Part shown: positions 1 to 14,865 of the stretch, in pieces
Position numbering within the stretch: position 1 is the stretch's first letter
Layout: each line of letters opens with the position of its first letter
Assembly: GCA_965153355.1 (NCBI GenBank)
Contig: OZ231127.1
Location: 85,498,001 to 85,562,000 of the forward strand
Origin: Flaccisagitta enflata
Lineage: Eukaryota; Chaetognatha; Sagittoidea; Aphragmophora
Direction: 5' to 3'
DNA length: 64,000 bases
Notes under the pieces: generated by a model
Databases searched by the model: none
What the model saw: only the letters and a program-made list of their open reading frames with translations
What the model was told of the DNA's origin: nothing
Made by a program: the position numbers and the translations under genes

Positions 1-1049
<1,049 letters not shown>

Positions 1050-2110
1050 TTCTTTTTAATTTGTAGTGCAAGTCTTTTTCTCCCGATCTTTCCGACACAT
1101 TCTTCTTACGCATTTTTGGGAAAATAATAATGTCCTCCGTTGGAATGTGATACTTTTTTACAGTTTACACAAGACTACTCACATTGTATGTACTTTGTTT
1201 GGGCAGATGTAGGCGGGAAATTCTTGAATCATTGAATGGGTGACCCTTAATTTCATAATGACAGGCTTGAGCGTATGATAGTACGTATGCGAAGCTCATA
1301 AAGGTAGTACCCCCCGGCCAACCGGATTTCAAGCCTTTTTGCTGATGGTCGTCATGAATGCGCGAAAGGTTCAAGGCAGCGTCACTATTCTAGTCATTAC
1401 ATCTAGACCTCCCACTTCAGACCTTTCATTCTATTGAGGTCAGACTGAAGTTGCCTTTTTTTCGTAAGCTTTCTTTTATGCCGTTGAGAGGCATACCCCT
1501 TGAGTGCATGTGCCATATCAGGTCGTCCATCCTTGCTTTTTATAAACATCCCCAACCCTTCTAACCCAACCCTAGCTCCTGGTTTGATATCATTTGAACG
1601 GCCTTAAAGCCTTATTGTATTCTTTCTCCTCACAGGTTGACTAATGAGCAATAAAACTAGCACCATTCCGATTATGATAAAATTGTCTTATGTAAGTTTT
1701 TTTTCGTTTCAAGTCTTTTTGCACCAAACATTGTTTATTACGGTCAAAACATTTCCAGCTAGTTAAGATCAAGATGGATTTTATGGCATCACTCTTCATT
1801 TCCGCCGCGTCAACGATTGCTGGCGGATGCGGACAGCTTGAGTACTGCTTGGCGAGGGTAATAATGCTGTGCAGCGTCTGATGCAGGTCTTAATCTCATC
1901 AATCTGCTCCCCAAGAGAGTCCTCGCTAAGTCGCTGAAGTTAGCAAAATTTCAGTAATGGGCAACCATTCACTATCTCCAAGTGTAATTCGAGTTCCATC
2001 AAGCTCATAAATATACGTACACTGAAAATTGACTCCATGTTGGAGTTAAAAGAATTATTGAAATGCTTTAAACTGCGGCTAGTTTTTAGTAGATAGCTCT
2101 ATTTTAGATG
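1050..2110. other. No gene recognised
   Basis: Follows the stop of the first gene. I see short AT-rich sequence without long open frames or paired splice sites, and no clear repeat structure. Confidence 0.5.
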
Positions 2111-2114
2111 CTGT

Positions 2115-2605
2115 ACCTTTTTGGGCAGCGGTTCCGAAGGGGACTTTCATTTATCTATTCTTTTATCCGTTTATCTTTCTATATGTTCCCCCTTTGTCCC
2201 CCCATCAGGCCTCTCAGGCCTTAAATCTGCTTTCTCAGACCTGAAATCTGCCCTCTTACACCAAAAATCCGCTCAGTCAGGACTTAAATAAGCCCTTCCA
2301 AGCCTGCAATCTGCCATTTTAAACCTCAAATTTGTCCTCCCAGAACTTAAATCAACCTTAGGGCTCTTGGGTCTTAAATCTCAGGCCTTAAATCTGCTCC
2401 CTCAGGCCTCAAATTTGCTTTCTCTGGCCTCAAATCTGGTTTCTTCGGTTTCAAATTCATCCTATAAGCAGTATAAGGCCTTTTATTCTGCCCTTCAAGG
2501 CTTCTGATTAGCCATCTCAAGCCTCAAAGCGCCCATCCTAAGCCTCTAATCAGTATTATTAGAAAGGATGGATAGATGGACGAATGAAAGTCCTCTGTAT
2601 TTTGC
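2115..2605. repeat. Inverted-repeat-bounded block of a degenerate CAGGCCT minisatellite
   Basis: The ends are inverted: GAAGGGGACTTTCATTTATC on the left, and GAATGAAAGTCCTC near 2585 on the right. Between them lie about 15 diverged units of roughly 20-28 bp on the theme CTCAGGCCTCAAATCTGCC. The same theme appears in the opposite orientation at 17,250-17,770. Confidence 0.5.
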
Positions 2606-3150
2606 TGGACTTAATTTCCTTTTAGGCCATTGCCCTGTTTTCTTTCAGGCCAATTATTTATGGGCTAGATAGTATAAGCATATCTCTTTATCTTCAATCA
2701 ACAATCTTGCTTGCTCAGTAAATGATTTCTTAAACCATGCAGTGCTCATTTGTTTCTTGCAGCTAAGAACTGAGCTTAGGGGAAGTCTTCATTCTCATCC
2801 TTTCCTCTTCGATTTTGTTGTCGCGGTACTCATCCTTATGTTGAGTCAATGAACGATCCCGTGACTGGAAAGGAGAGAATCTGGAGACTAGTTTTGCGCC
2901 TATTGCATTTATTCCGGAAGTCACAGAACCTTCCGAGTCCGTGCAACCGAAGTCTAACGTCGCAAGTATCGGGACATGAGACTTATCGGTGCAATTATGG
3001 TCCTCTGATGCACGAGGATGTAATCGAGGCTTTGTGACGACGTCATTCGTCTGTTAACGTCATCCGTCTGTTAACAACGGCATAAGTCTTTTAGAAACGT
3101 ACTATAGCAAACATTCGCACTCATCCGCTTCTTGCTCGCACGCTGACTGA
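2606..3150. other. No gene recognised
   Basis: Non-repetitive sequence. A 62-codon open frame near 2849 has no recognisable domain. CGTCATTCGTCTGTTAACG is partly duplicated at 3040-3075. Confidence 0.4.
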
Positions 3151-3162
3151 TTGCCATTTACC

Positions 3163-3399
3163 ATGAGAGATCTACTCGGCGAATCCATTGCCTCTCGCTT
3201 AGACGCTTCGTTGGTAGCAGGAGGCGCAGGAGGAGGAGGAAGCGCTGAAGGAGCAGCAGGCGTTGCAGCGGAAGATCGGACGTCGGTTCGGCGGAAGGAC
3301 GAGAATCTCGAGGCTCAAGTGGACGATTGTGAATGGGTTTGGGACGCGTCTTCTACGGCCAGATCGGTCGCCACTTCCGTCGTCGATGGCGGCAAAGAG
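3163..3399 (+). CDS. Possible first exon of an unidentified gene
   Basis: ATG in a good context (TTTACCATGAG) opens a frame of 79 codons to a plausible donor, GAG|GTAAAG, at 3400. It encodes MRDLLGESIASRLDASLV, a Gly/Ala-rich stretch, then charged sequence with DDCEWVWDASSTARSVATSV. Base composition is GC-richer than the flanks, which fits coding sequence. No partner exon was found; a SINE-like repeat and a LINE follow directly, so they would lie in its first intron. Family unknown. It could also be a chance frame. Confidence 0.25.
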
Positions 3400-3435
3400 G
3401 TAAAGATATCAAAGATATAGCCTATTCTTTGAGAA

Positions 3436-3512
3436 CAAGTGACGTGGGGTCACAATATCGTTACGGACGGGTGGGCAGGAGCATTCAACCCTCATCCACA
3501 CCCCAACCCCCA
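3436..3512. mobile_element. SINE-like repeat, family B
   Basis: Reads GTGACGTGGGGTCACAATAT, then CGGACGGGTGGGCAGGAGCA, then a C/A-rich tail of CCCAACCC steps. Further copies are near 12,885, 14,930, 28,135 and 58,615. In the 12.9 and 14.9 kb copies the tail runs into a (CA)n microsatellite. Confidence 0.55.
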
Positions 3513-3700
3513 ACCCGATTCACTAGATTCTATAACTTTTGTCGCCCACCGCTTGGCCCACATGGTCCTTGGGCATCGCCGAGAGGAGTCGGACTCTTGC
3601 CAACGCCAGCAGTTCCGCCTAACAATTTCATTAATTTTCCGCGGTTACCAAATTTTCGTGACGTAGCTATGTCGCACCCGCTTAATTTTCGTTCTTTACG

Positions 3701-6700
3701 TTGACATTCACTACTACCTACTTTGATAATTTTGCTTTGCCACATCTTAATCTTAATTTTTTCCACCTGCATTCAACTGGCGAAAATTCTTTTCCTTATC
3801 TCTCGCGTTCTGGGTTCTTACATCCGGCATTCATTCCACCTCTTCCTCATCTTTATCCTCCTCGTTCGCCTGCTCTGCTTGATCTTCCACCACCACTTCC
3901 TCCTATTCATCTTACTCCTCCACTTCCTCCTCTTCATCTTCCTCCTCCACTTCCTCCTCTTCATCTTCCTCCGCCACATCCTCCGCTTCATCTTCCTCCG
4001 CCTCTTCATCTCTCTCCATCTCGTCATCTTCCGCCACCTCTTCCTCCTCCTCATTTTACGCCGCCGCCCTCTAATCCTTCACCGCCGGCACTTACTCATC
4101 TTTCGCCGTCACCTGATCGTCCATTAGGTTCGTCCCTCTTAGACGCCACGGAAGAGGCAGCTGACTCCATGCTCGACTCGACCCTTCCTGCACTATCCTC
4201 GCGGCCGCCGACTCCTGCTCCTCCCTTACCCTCACGTGGATGCTACAGTCGTGGCTGCTGCGCGCTATGCTCAAGGAAAGTGCGGTACCTAGATGGCACC
4301 CCCGATATAATTTATTGCGACAGATGTCTCCCTGAATTGTTTCCCTTTAATGCGATAGTTAATGATAGAGAATTCCGAGAGGCACTTAATGGCTTTCGTA
4401 TAAACCAGAGGCATCTGGATAAGGCGGCAAGTTTGAAATTTAACCCCCTGGATGAGACAATAAAGGAAACCTTGATAAACCTTGAAAGGACTTTAGGTGG
4501 CTGTAGTTATTACGATGAGGAAAAATTTCATAGTATGAGGCAGGATTTTACTAGGAAAAATAAAGGGCAGCTGTCACTGCTCTGTCTAAATGTAAATGGT
4601 TTATCAAGGAAGTTAGAGGATTTTGAATTACTTCAGGAGACCCTTAGCTATAAATTTGATATTTTAGGGTTTACTGAGACGCATTTCAATGGGGTCTCTG
4701 AGAAATTAGCCAATCTAGGGGGTTACAATTTAGTTGCTAATTCAAGAAAAAATAAAAAATGGGGCGGGGTTGCCATCTACCTTAGGAGCCACCTGACTTT
4801 TAAGCCTAGGACCGACTTGGACATTTTTGAAGAGGGTGTATTTGAGTCTATATTTGTAGAGGTTAATGATAAAGGCGGAAGCTATATTGTGGGAGTCATA
4901 TATCGTTCCCCGGACTCCGATATGTCATTGTTTTTTCAACATTTAGAAACGGTAGTAGATAAGGTAAAAAACAAGAGGTGTTACCTTATGGGGGACTTTA
5001 ACTTAGATCTTATAAAGAGTGAACACCACTCAGCCACTGGTAAGTTTCTTAGTGATATGAATAGTGTTGGATTCCACCCTCTTATTTCACTTCCCTCCAG
5101 AATTACACCCTCAAGTGCGACGCTGATTGACAATATTTTCACCAATGATTTTTGTAGACCTATCTCCTCAGGACTGGTTTTTTCAGCAATCAGCGATCAT
5201 CTCCCGGCCTTTGCCATTTTTGGCATATTGGGGGTTGGCCACGAGATGGGCCCCCAATATGTCATTAAAAGGGAGAATGGATTGAAAAATAAGGAAAGAT
5301 TTCGTGAATGGGTATCAAAATGGGGTAAAGATTTTTCTCTTGAGGGTGTTACAGTGATGGAAAGTGCAATAAGGTTTAGAAACGAACTTAGGGATGGATA
5401 CAACGGATGTTTTCCACAGAGAAGGGTAAGGATACGTAAGATAGACTTAGTGAAACCATGGCTGGATGATGTTACTCTTAAGAGTAAAATTAAAGAAAGA
5501 AACAAGCTCTATGCACTCAAGCTTAAATCAACTGACGGATTAACAGAACGACAGGCTGCTCACCTTGAATCCCTGACCTTAGAGATAGGCCGCCTTAGGC
5601 TCCACCTTAAGAGATCATACTTTGCTAAAAAACTCAATGAAGCCGGAAAAAACTCCAAAGCGGCTTGGAAGGTCCTACATGACTTCATTGGGAAGACTGG
5701 ACGGACAAAAGACCAACATTCTCGCACTTTTACCACTGGTGACAGGATAGTCACTGGGGACCGTGACATATCAGAGGCGTTCTGCGATTTCTACACTGAA
5801 ATTGGTCCAAAACTGGTGGCGAAAATTCCGGGACCAACATCGGGCTCTTTTCGCGATTATCTAGGCCCACGCTCTGTTTCCTCTGCTTTTTTCGCGCCGA
5901 CTTCTCCTGCTGAGATCGAGTCCCTCTGTAGGAACCTTGACTGCTCCAAAGGTCCAGGTCATGATGGGATTACTCCTGCAATTCTTTGCTACTCTGCTGC
6001 CGAGTTTAGCTTGCCACTCTCTCGGTTGATAAATAGATGTCTAGAAACCGGTTACTTTCCCGACTTCCTTAAACTGGCCAGGGTGACTCCCGTGTTTAAA
6101 ACTGGTGACCCGGCTCAATTAGGCAACTATAGACCGATCTCAGTTCTGCCGGCTATTTCTAAGATTTTTGAAAGAGTTATCCAGGGGAGATTGCTGAAAT
6201 TTTTAAAGAAACGGAATTGTATATTAGCTGGTCAGTATGGTTTTAGACGAGGCCACTCAACCTACATGGCTATCCTTGATATGGTGGAAAATGTCCGGAA
6301 GGCATGGGAAGAAGGTAGGCACTGTCTAGGGGTATTTATAGACTTTAAGAAAGCATTTGACACCGTGGACCATTCTATCCTTTTGGCTAAGATGGAACAT
6401 TTAGGAATAAGGGGATTGCCCCTAGAACTTATAAGAAGTTATCTCAGTAACAGGATGCAATATGTTGCCTTTGGATCTTCTGAATCAGCGCACAGGGAAG
6501 TTTTAGTAGGGGTTCCTCAAGGCAGCATATTGGGGCCTCTTTTCTTTCTCCTTTATGTAAATGATCTCTCGTCGGCTTCGTCCTATTTCAGATACATCCT
6601 ATTTGCGGATGATACTAACCTTTTTGCTTCAGATATGGACAGGGGTAGAATGTTAAGGGAGATAAATTCAGAATTGAATAAATTATCGGTCTGGTTTGCT

Positions 6701-7487
6701 CATAATAAGCTTACTTTGAATTATGATAAAACTGAATTTGTTAATTTCAGCAAACCGGCGAAGAACCTAACTTGGGATATTAGGATGGATGGCAAGCCAA
6801 TACGTGAGACGGACAATTCTAAGTTCTTGGGGGTATTTATTGATAGGAACATCTCCTGGCGGGTTCATATTGGTAAGATATTATCAAAAATAAGTCAGAC
6901 GGTAGGAATAATAGCAAGAGCCAGGGGATTCATGGATAAGCTCCAACTTTTTCTTTTATATAACACAATGGTCCTTCCCCATCTTCAGTATTGTTTGCTC
7001 AACTGGGGGAATTTTAAGGGGGATCATAATCTTGGGCTAAGGGATCGGTTATTGACCCTTCAGAAAAGTTTGGTAAGAATTATATGCAGTGCAGACCGGA
7101 TTGCTCATGCGGACCCTCTTTTTGCCGGATTGGCTACTCTTAAGATTGATGATTTGTATACTCAGTGTTAGGATTTTTTCTTATAAGGTACACAAGGATA
7201 TGCTACCAGATGGGGTGGCCTCTTTCATCAGCAAAGTGAACCACAACTACTCAACAAGAGGAGCAAAGAGTAATTTTTTTGTTTGTCATTCCAATAGTAA
7301 ATCGATCAAAAGCGTTGCTCCTAAGTATTGGAATTCGTTATCCTCAACTTTGAAAAATACGGCTAGCATAGCAACCTTCAAAGAGAAGTCGAAACAAGAT
7401 TTATTGATGCCGTATCAAAATTTCACATGTAGTGTCCGAAACTGTCGTTCGTGTGATTCTTCAAAACAGTACATTAATGATACATAA
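3701..7487 (+). CDS. LINE open reading frame: PHD-like zinc motif, AP endonuclease, reverse transcriptase; frameshifted
   Basis: A 1156-codon frame (3701-7171) encodes a non-LTR retrotransposon protein that nicks target DNA and copies its RNA there. After a Pro/His-rich low-complexity start comes a cysteine-rich PHD-like segment (about residues 183-215, CALC...CDRC). An APE-type endonuclease (about 290-510) shows LNVNGL, FTETHF, MGDFNLD and SDHLP. A reverse transcriptase (about 790-1010) shows NYRPISVLP, FIDFKKAFDTVDHS, GVPQGSILGPL and FADDTNLF, the last being the catalytic box. The frame stops at TAG 7169-7171, but the conserved C-terminal region continues in the next frame (VRIFSYKVHKDMLP ... 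APKYWNSL) to the stop before 7488. One indel near 7168 therefore breaks the protein. The motifs point to the jockey superfamily (CR1/L2-like); the clade was not tested. The true start is uncertain because the first 150 residues are low complexity. Confidence 0.93.
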
Positions 7488-7610
7488 TGCGTATATTAGT
7501 ATGTTGCGTATGTTAGTAGGGGTTTGACTCTCGATATTTATCATTTGGATTTCAACCATGTATGGAATTACATTAAATGACATCTCTTTACGACCTTACG
7601 TAGAAAATTG

Positions 7611-7612
<2 letters not shown>
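3701..7612 (+). mobile_element. Non-LTR retrotransposon (LINE), nearly full-length
   Basis: The element includes the broken ORF and about 125 bp of 3' sequence, ending against a (CT)n tract at 7612. No long terminal repeats flank it. The 5' limit cannot be set; it lies between the family-B repeat ending near 3512 and the start of the ORF. A simple-repeat 3' terminus is common in CR1/L2-type elements, but here the tract may simply have expanded after insertion. Confidence 0.75.
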
Positions 7613-7690
<78 letters not shown>

Positions 7691-7772
7691 CTATTTTTAA
7701 CTTTTGTGTATATACTCAGTTGTTTTCTTTTTCGTTATGTGTATATTCGATTCTGTCCTGTAACGTATTTCG

Positions 7773-7847
<75 letters not shown>

Positions 7848-7908
7848 TTGGACTCTCTCTCTTCTCTCTCTCTCTTCTCTCTCTTCTTCTCTCTCTCTCT
7901 CTCTCTCA
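7612..7908. repeat. Two (CT)n microsatellites with an imperfect third block
   Basis: Long pure CT runs at about 7612-7688 and 7775-7842, then CT/CTT mixtures to 7908. Serine/leucine open frames here are by-products of the repeat. Confidence 0.95.
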
Positions 7909-8950
7909 TGTTACATTTGCGTTACGTTTTATTTTCGTTCTGTGTCGTTTGTGTTCTCGTTACAAAACAAAACATTGCTACTACTGTATATGGCAACGTC
8001 AGGGGCGTTCCCCTTGGGGTTGCAACAACTACCGACCGACGGACAAGTAACTATGCCAATGAGTAACTAGGGTATTACCGTTATACTCATTTTTTGTCTC
8101 TCTTGACTTTCATTTCAGAAAAAAAAAATTTCCACAAAAAAGTATCTAAAATGCTCGTTTTTCCACTTTTCGACTCAATCACCACGGACCGACGGATCAG
8201 CGGACTGACCAATGGACGGACCGACGGACGGACAAAGCCTGTTGTAGAGTTGCGTGTCCGTAACTGAAAAGCCTTGCTTTCATGAGAGATAGTGTCCGTC
8301 TGTTGGTCGATCAGCCACTCTCATCGTCTAAAAAACGGCCGATTACGACGTCTGTTTCCATTTTCTATACCTCTCAAGTGGGCATTCATTCATTCATTCA
8401 TTCATTCAATTCAATATTTCATTCACATGTTCTTATTCAGCGAGGCGCACATGTTGATCTGAAATTGCAATGTGCGCATGGTCGCTTAAACTTGCTCTCT
8501 TTTGGAATTCTTTATTCATTATTCAATCTTTAAGAAAGGTTTCATTGTTTAATGTCAATGGCTTATGACATTTACTTTCAACAATTTATCCTAGCTCTCG
8601 CGACCACCTCCACCCCCCTCACCATGATTCAGGGGAAAAAAAAAGATTTTTCATCAATTCAAATCTTTCAGTGCTTTGCTTCATCATTACTATACCATCC
8701 TTTTCCCCTTTCTGAATTCAAAATTTAAAACTGTTGTTCAGCATTTCCACTGTATTCTCCATGCTGATTACAAGTGATAGTTCTAGTTCTGCTTCCAGTG
8801 CTTGTGATGATCTTATTTTATGTAAATCTTTCATTATTCTTGTGTATTTTCCTTTCTCTATATAAATAAAATTAGTTGTGCTTTTGTTTCATTATTTTGT
8901 CTATCAGTTAAGAAAAGAGACTTAGTCTCAAAAGGAACATATTAGACAGA
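7909..8950. other. No gene recognised; contains a family-A repeat head
   Basis: At 8176-8262 there is a reversed family-A head: GGACCGACGGA steps, then GTAGAGTTGCGTGTCCG. A short (CATT)n run is near 8383. The remainder is AT-rich without a convincing exon. Confidence 0.45.
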
Positions 8951-8954
8951 CATA

Positions 8955-9695
8955 CTAAAACTCAGGATTATATCAAAATTAAGAGGTTTTACAAGTCCAA
9001 TCTGACACTGAACAAGATTACCAGCCAGAGATCCAAATCTGCAGTCAGAAATAGGGTCTCTGAGTCAATATTTCAGTGTTTACAATATTTCTCAGTCAAA
9101 ATACCTATATAAAGGTCAAATTTAAATTGGAAATTGTCCAGTCATTACGATTCAAAAATCATGAAAAACTATAAGGAGAAAGTGTATCTTTCTTTTTAAT
9201 TTTGTTTTGGAACAGCGTTAAAAGCATCCAAAAATAGGTAAAATTGCTCTTTTATCTAAATTTGGCCTAATTACTAATGGATGATGTTAATTTGACTGTT
9301 CTAATGAAATTTTTTGAAAAAAAGACACTTTCTTCACACAGTTTTGATTTTGAATCAAAATTGGTAAATTCAGATAAAACAATTTTGCTCTATTTTGATG
9401 TTTAACAACTAATTTTGACTATGTTCCAAACAAAATTTCAAAAAAAGAAAGATACTTTGTTTTAATAGTTTTTTACCAAGGATTTTGAATCTGCAGTTGA
9501 CAAATTTCCAATTTTGAAAATTTGACCTTAAAAAGTATTTTGACATGAGAAAACTAGCTGTAGCCTATCAACTATCAAAATATTGACCTGAGACCATTTT
9601 TGATTGCAGATTTGGATTCCTGGGGTCAAAGGTGGTCTAGAATGGGATAGACGGTAAATCCCACAATTTTGACGCAATCCTCAGATTTTTTATGA
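8955..9695. mobile_element. Fold-back (long inverted repeat) element
   Basis: The left arm is about 8955-9240. It contains CTCAGGATTATATCAAAATT, AATCTGCAGTCA and GGTCAAATTTAAATTGGAAA. It returns as reverse complement at about 9410-9695 (TTTCCAATTTTGAAAATTTG ... TTTTGACGCAATCCTCAGA). No coding region lies between. A further single arm occurs at 10,010-10,235. Confidence 0.75.
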
Positions 9696-10009
9696 GACAT
9701 ACAGACCGAGACCAGCAGATGCAGCGACCTTATCAGGGGCTTCCAGACGGTCGCGGGCACCGCTAATCATGCAATGATGTTCATAAGTTTCTGTGGTCCT
9801 GCAGCCTTTCAATATCAGCCTGAAAGAAATCAGTCTGTTTATTGCGATAAATGGACAGACGACGTCACATTTGGTATAGCTATATAGTGGCTTTGAAAGT
9901 AAGGGAGTGAGGAATGAAATACACTATAAATCATAAAGGCGTCCGAGAATCACTATGAGTCATTGGTAACCTTGATACATAACCAGTTTAAAATGATCAA
10001 TTGAGTAGT

Positions 10010-10235
10010 AATAAAAAATCTCAGGATTATGTCAAAATTGTGGGATTTTACTATCCATCCCATACTAAACCAATTTTGACCCCAGGAATCCAAAGCTGCA
10101 GTCAAAAATGGTCTCAGGTTGATATGTCGATAGGCTACAGCTACATTTCTCAGGTCAAAATACTATATAAGGTTAAATTTTCAAAATTGGAAATTTGTCA
10201 ATCTGATTGCAGATTCAAAATCCTTGCAAAAAACT
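10010..10235. repeat. Solo arm of the 8955-9695 fold-back family
   Basis: Same order of landmarks as the left arm: CTCAGGATTATGTCAAAATT, CCAGGAATCCAAAGCTGCAG, AAATTGGAAATTTGTCAA. It is closer to the reverse complement of the right arm than to the left arm. Confidence 0.7.
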
Positions 10236-10512
10236 GTCTGAAGAAAGTGTCTTTCTTTTGCCTAAAGTGTGATTAGAATATAATCAAAATCAATGTTATC
10301 AATGAAGTCTGAAGTAAATTTAGAAAAAAAAAAATACTTGACTTTCTTTATTTTGGATGTTTTGCGCTAAAAATTATTCTTAAATTAAAATAGGTTAAAT
10401 ATTCAGTTTTAAATTCATAAATTAAAGCGTTGAATGTTTGCTCGAAAAGTGATGTTAACTGAAGAAAAAGTGTATGCAGTTAGGACATTTTGCTAAGTGA
10501 GTGATGAAAAGA

Positions 10513-10610
10513 GGCTCTCTCTCTCTCCTCTCTCTCTTCTCCTCTCTCTCTCTCTCTCTCTCTCTCGCGCTCTCTCTCTGCGCTCTCTCTCTCTCGCTCT
10601 CTCTCCTTTG
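10513..10610. repeat. Interrupted (CT)n microsatellite
   Basis: CT repeats broken by TCTTCT, CGCGCT and CTGCGCT interruptions. Confidence 0.9.
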
Positions 10611-12850
10611 ACGTCGTCTTCGTCATCGTAGTTTACGTTCTTGTCTTATTGCTCAGAAAAAATTCTCATCAATCCGCTTTCTAATCTATTATCTGATACG
10701 AATCTGTCACGTAAAAACAGAGATCTGCATTATAATCGAGCTTCGTTTCAGATCAGAGAAGAGCGGAGTCAGAATCTGGAACGGAGCTGGAACGGACTAG
10801 AACGTAGTAGAACGGAGTTGGAGCAGAGTGAAATCTGAGGCGTTCCTTAGACGAAATATTACTGTGTGCTGGGTGGTTCAAGACTGGGTGGGGTATGGGA
10901 ATTTTCTTAGGCTCAGCTGATCTGGCACGTAGTGAATGTGAATTGAGCATTTGAGATGGTTGCGCGACGTTGCTGAGTGGTTAGAGGCTTGATATGGGGA
11001 ATTTTCTTCAGCTCGGCTGATCTGGCTCGTAGATTCATAGTGGAGGTGGTTTGAGTAGGGGTGGGGGGGTCAGGTGTGTCAATATGCAAAACATTAATCC
11101 CTGAGAATATAACGCTAGGGCATCATGGGGTTACTAATTTGAATGCCCTCACCGTTTTTCTTTTTTCAAATTTCAGACATCTTCCGTTTTTTCCATAAGC
11201 CCTGTTTTGCTCCTAATTTGCATAACGTTGTAATAACGTTATCGACTTATCATCCTTTGCCTTGTATAGTGGGGCATTCCAATTACTTTTAAATGCTGCT
11301 ATCCACTTTAAAGCTTCACAGAAAAGCGTGCGAGTTAATCGTATCAACTTCCCATGAAGAATAACAAAAAATAATCTTTTTTGGTTAATGAATTTGTTTC
11401 TTGGCAGAGCCAAAAGTGCAGACATTACCATTAGATTTTGATCATAAAAAAAAAACGTTTGCCGATTGAATTTTGAAAATAAAAACAGTGATCGTTTTAA
11501 AATCAATGTCTTGCGTCAGCGTTATGATCCTCAATTCAGTCATCACCGTGTGTGACACACCTGCGGGGTGGTATGGGGCTGGTCCCACTTGCTTGCATCA
11601 TGCATTGAAAGGCTTGAATACAGGGGCAAAATACGGAGTACCTTTGATATTTGTTTGTTCTTTTCTTTAACTTTTTCATCTTAAGGAGCGATGTCCCCCA
11701 GCGCTGTCTCGATCTCGGAGCACAGTCCTAAACTAAAGTGAACAGATGAACATCGCTTTCCACAAAAATTCATATTTTCTTTTAGCTTTTAGCTTTTTTA
11801 GCATTTTTAGCATTTTAGCCTTTTTCAGCTGGAGTCCTTTCTTCGTTCCGTTCATTGTTATACAGCCTCACTGTCATTTATTCATTTTTACACCTTGTCT
11901 CTTCTCTCTCTTCGTGCAACATCTAAGAAATTTGATATTTATTTATTTGTTGTTTTCCCTCCTATCTCTTGCAGAAAAAAATTTCTTCGTGCAACAGCTA
12001 AGAAACTTTTATATTTTTATTTACACTTTTTATTTTTTATAAGAACCTAGTTTATAAGAACATCAAGGCTTGAAATCGCTCCAAAATTAAGAACATCGTA
12101 ATTATTTCATTAGTAGCTATCTCAATTTCTTTTAAAGGCTTTAGCAAAAAAAAGATGTTCTTAAAAAAAATAAAAAGTGTATTTGTGGTTTTCCTTCCTA
12201 TCTCTTTCAGTTTTTTCAGCTTTCTTTTTACATTTAGTTTGTTGTTTTCTTTCCTATCTCACGGACTATTTGATATTTGAAATTTCATATTTAATGTTTT
12301 CTTTTCACCCTTCGATATTGGATGGCGCCGTCTTTGATGTATATGCAACGATTTTGGATCTGGGTTGGATTTGTTATCTGGATCTATTATTATGGATTGA
12401 TCGTTTGAACCATGGGTTTGAGCTACTGGTTATCATGGAAAGAAACGGCGTTGTCGAAAGGTGACTTCCGGCGGTAGACTCACAGGCCGAAGTTGTATCA
12501 ATAACGCGTAATTTTGATCTATTTTCTGGCAAATTCGCCACAGTCGTCTTTCAGCAATGACTTCTTATGCATTGGTAGTCACATCACTACGGTTTCAGCA
12601 AGAAAACTCAACCTGAATAGAATTTGCATTACATGTATGTGTTATTGAAAGTATTGTTCTACATAGGAGTTACTCGCTGTTCCCAATACTTTTTATGTTT
12701 TTTCTCCCTCTCTTGCAGAAACGAAAAAATATTTACCTATTGAACTAACTTATTGTTTGTTATTGTTTGTTATGTCAATCGTTGGTCCTTCTAGATTTTT
12801 GCGAGAAAAAAAATATTGATACTTTGAGAGTCGAAAAGTGTAAAAACGCT
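10611..12850. other. No gene recognised; AT-rich
   Basis: Open frames here are short and lack recognisable domains. GAATTTTCTT, AGGCTCAGCTGATCTGGC and similar words repeat at 10,900 and 11,000. TTTCTTCGTGCAACAGCTAA resembles CTCTTCGTGCAACATCTAAG, as a short direct duplication (about 11,910 and 11,985). Confidence 0.4.
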
Positions 12851-12852
12851 AA

Positions 12853-13955
<1,103 letters not shown>

Positions 13956-14196
13956 TTAGTCGCGGATACGCGACTCTACAACTTGCCGTGTCGGTCGGTC
14001 CGTCGGTCCGTCACACTTTTAGTCGCTGGCTAAGCGACTCCTATAGAAAAGGTGTGTCCTGTACTGCCCTGCCCCACCCATAACTGACGCTGCGTTGGTG
14101 GCCGTGTATCCGGCCTTGTTTAATTCAACGGTTTTCGCACCGCCCCTGCCAAACCGTCCGCGACTGGATTGCCGTGTATCCGGCCTTGTTTGGGAT
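13956..14196. mobile_element. SINE-like repeat family A, compound copy
   Basis: Hairpin head AGTCGCGGATACGCGACTCT, then TGTCGGTCGGTCCGTCGGTC, then a second hairpin AGTCGCTGGCTAAGCGACT. Two tails follow, both containing GTGTATCCGGCCTTGTT; one precedes and one follows the CCCTGCC-AACCGTCCGCGACTGG core. Confidence 0.6.
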
Positions 14197-14865
14197 ATAA
14201 ACATCAATGGCACTACGTAATGAGTGAAATGAGTGAAAATCTTGAGAGAAAAAAATTATAAGAAAATTCTTAACAATTATCTTTGACTTACATCGGAACT
14301 TTATTATCTTTATCCAACACTTTGAGTAATGCTGTCATGAGATGAATCATAATGTATCAACATGTATCATAATATATCAGGACTGAATATAACAGATTTC
14401 TCTCCCTCTTCTTGGTGGGGGGGGGGTGAGAAATCAAAGGGTTTGGAGATGGGGGGGGGAATTTGAAAAATAAGATTTGGGAAAATATAATTTTTGGCAG
14501 TGGCAAATCATTAGAACTGATTAGTAAAACATATTTAAACAGTATTTAAACCTTAACTAGCTTCCTGATTTCGGGACGGATCAAGATCTCCGTGGACTCA
14601 AACGGGAGCTATACCTGTCTATTAGACCTGTGCACAATATCAGAACGATATATTAAGTGGAAGTGTACGACCAAGGCAATTGGTGATATTTTTCTTCAAA
14701 CTTATGCCATTTCTAAGGGGGCGTTTCTAGTCAAAAACGATCGTGTTTTGAAAGGGCCACTCGGTCGCTCGCTACGTTCGTTAGCCTCAACAAGAGTCTG
14801 TGTCATTAATCCATCACGCTTGAGTTGTAGATGCAAATAACAGGCATTTATGATGCTGTTGTTGG

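Noticed and set aside
3438-3512. tRNA gene or clear tRNA-derived SINE head in family B
   Set aside because: GGGGTATCAAACCC-like words resemble a T-arm in one copy, but no cloverleaf or convincing A box could be drawn.
7558-8070. Open frames rich in Ser-Leu, Arg-Glu or Cys-Val (also at 12.9, 13.2, 15.2, 30.3, 43.0 and 48.3 kb)
   Set aside because: They are translations of dinucleotide repeats, open only because the repeat lacks stops.
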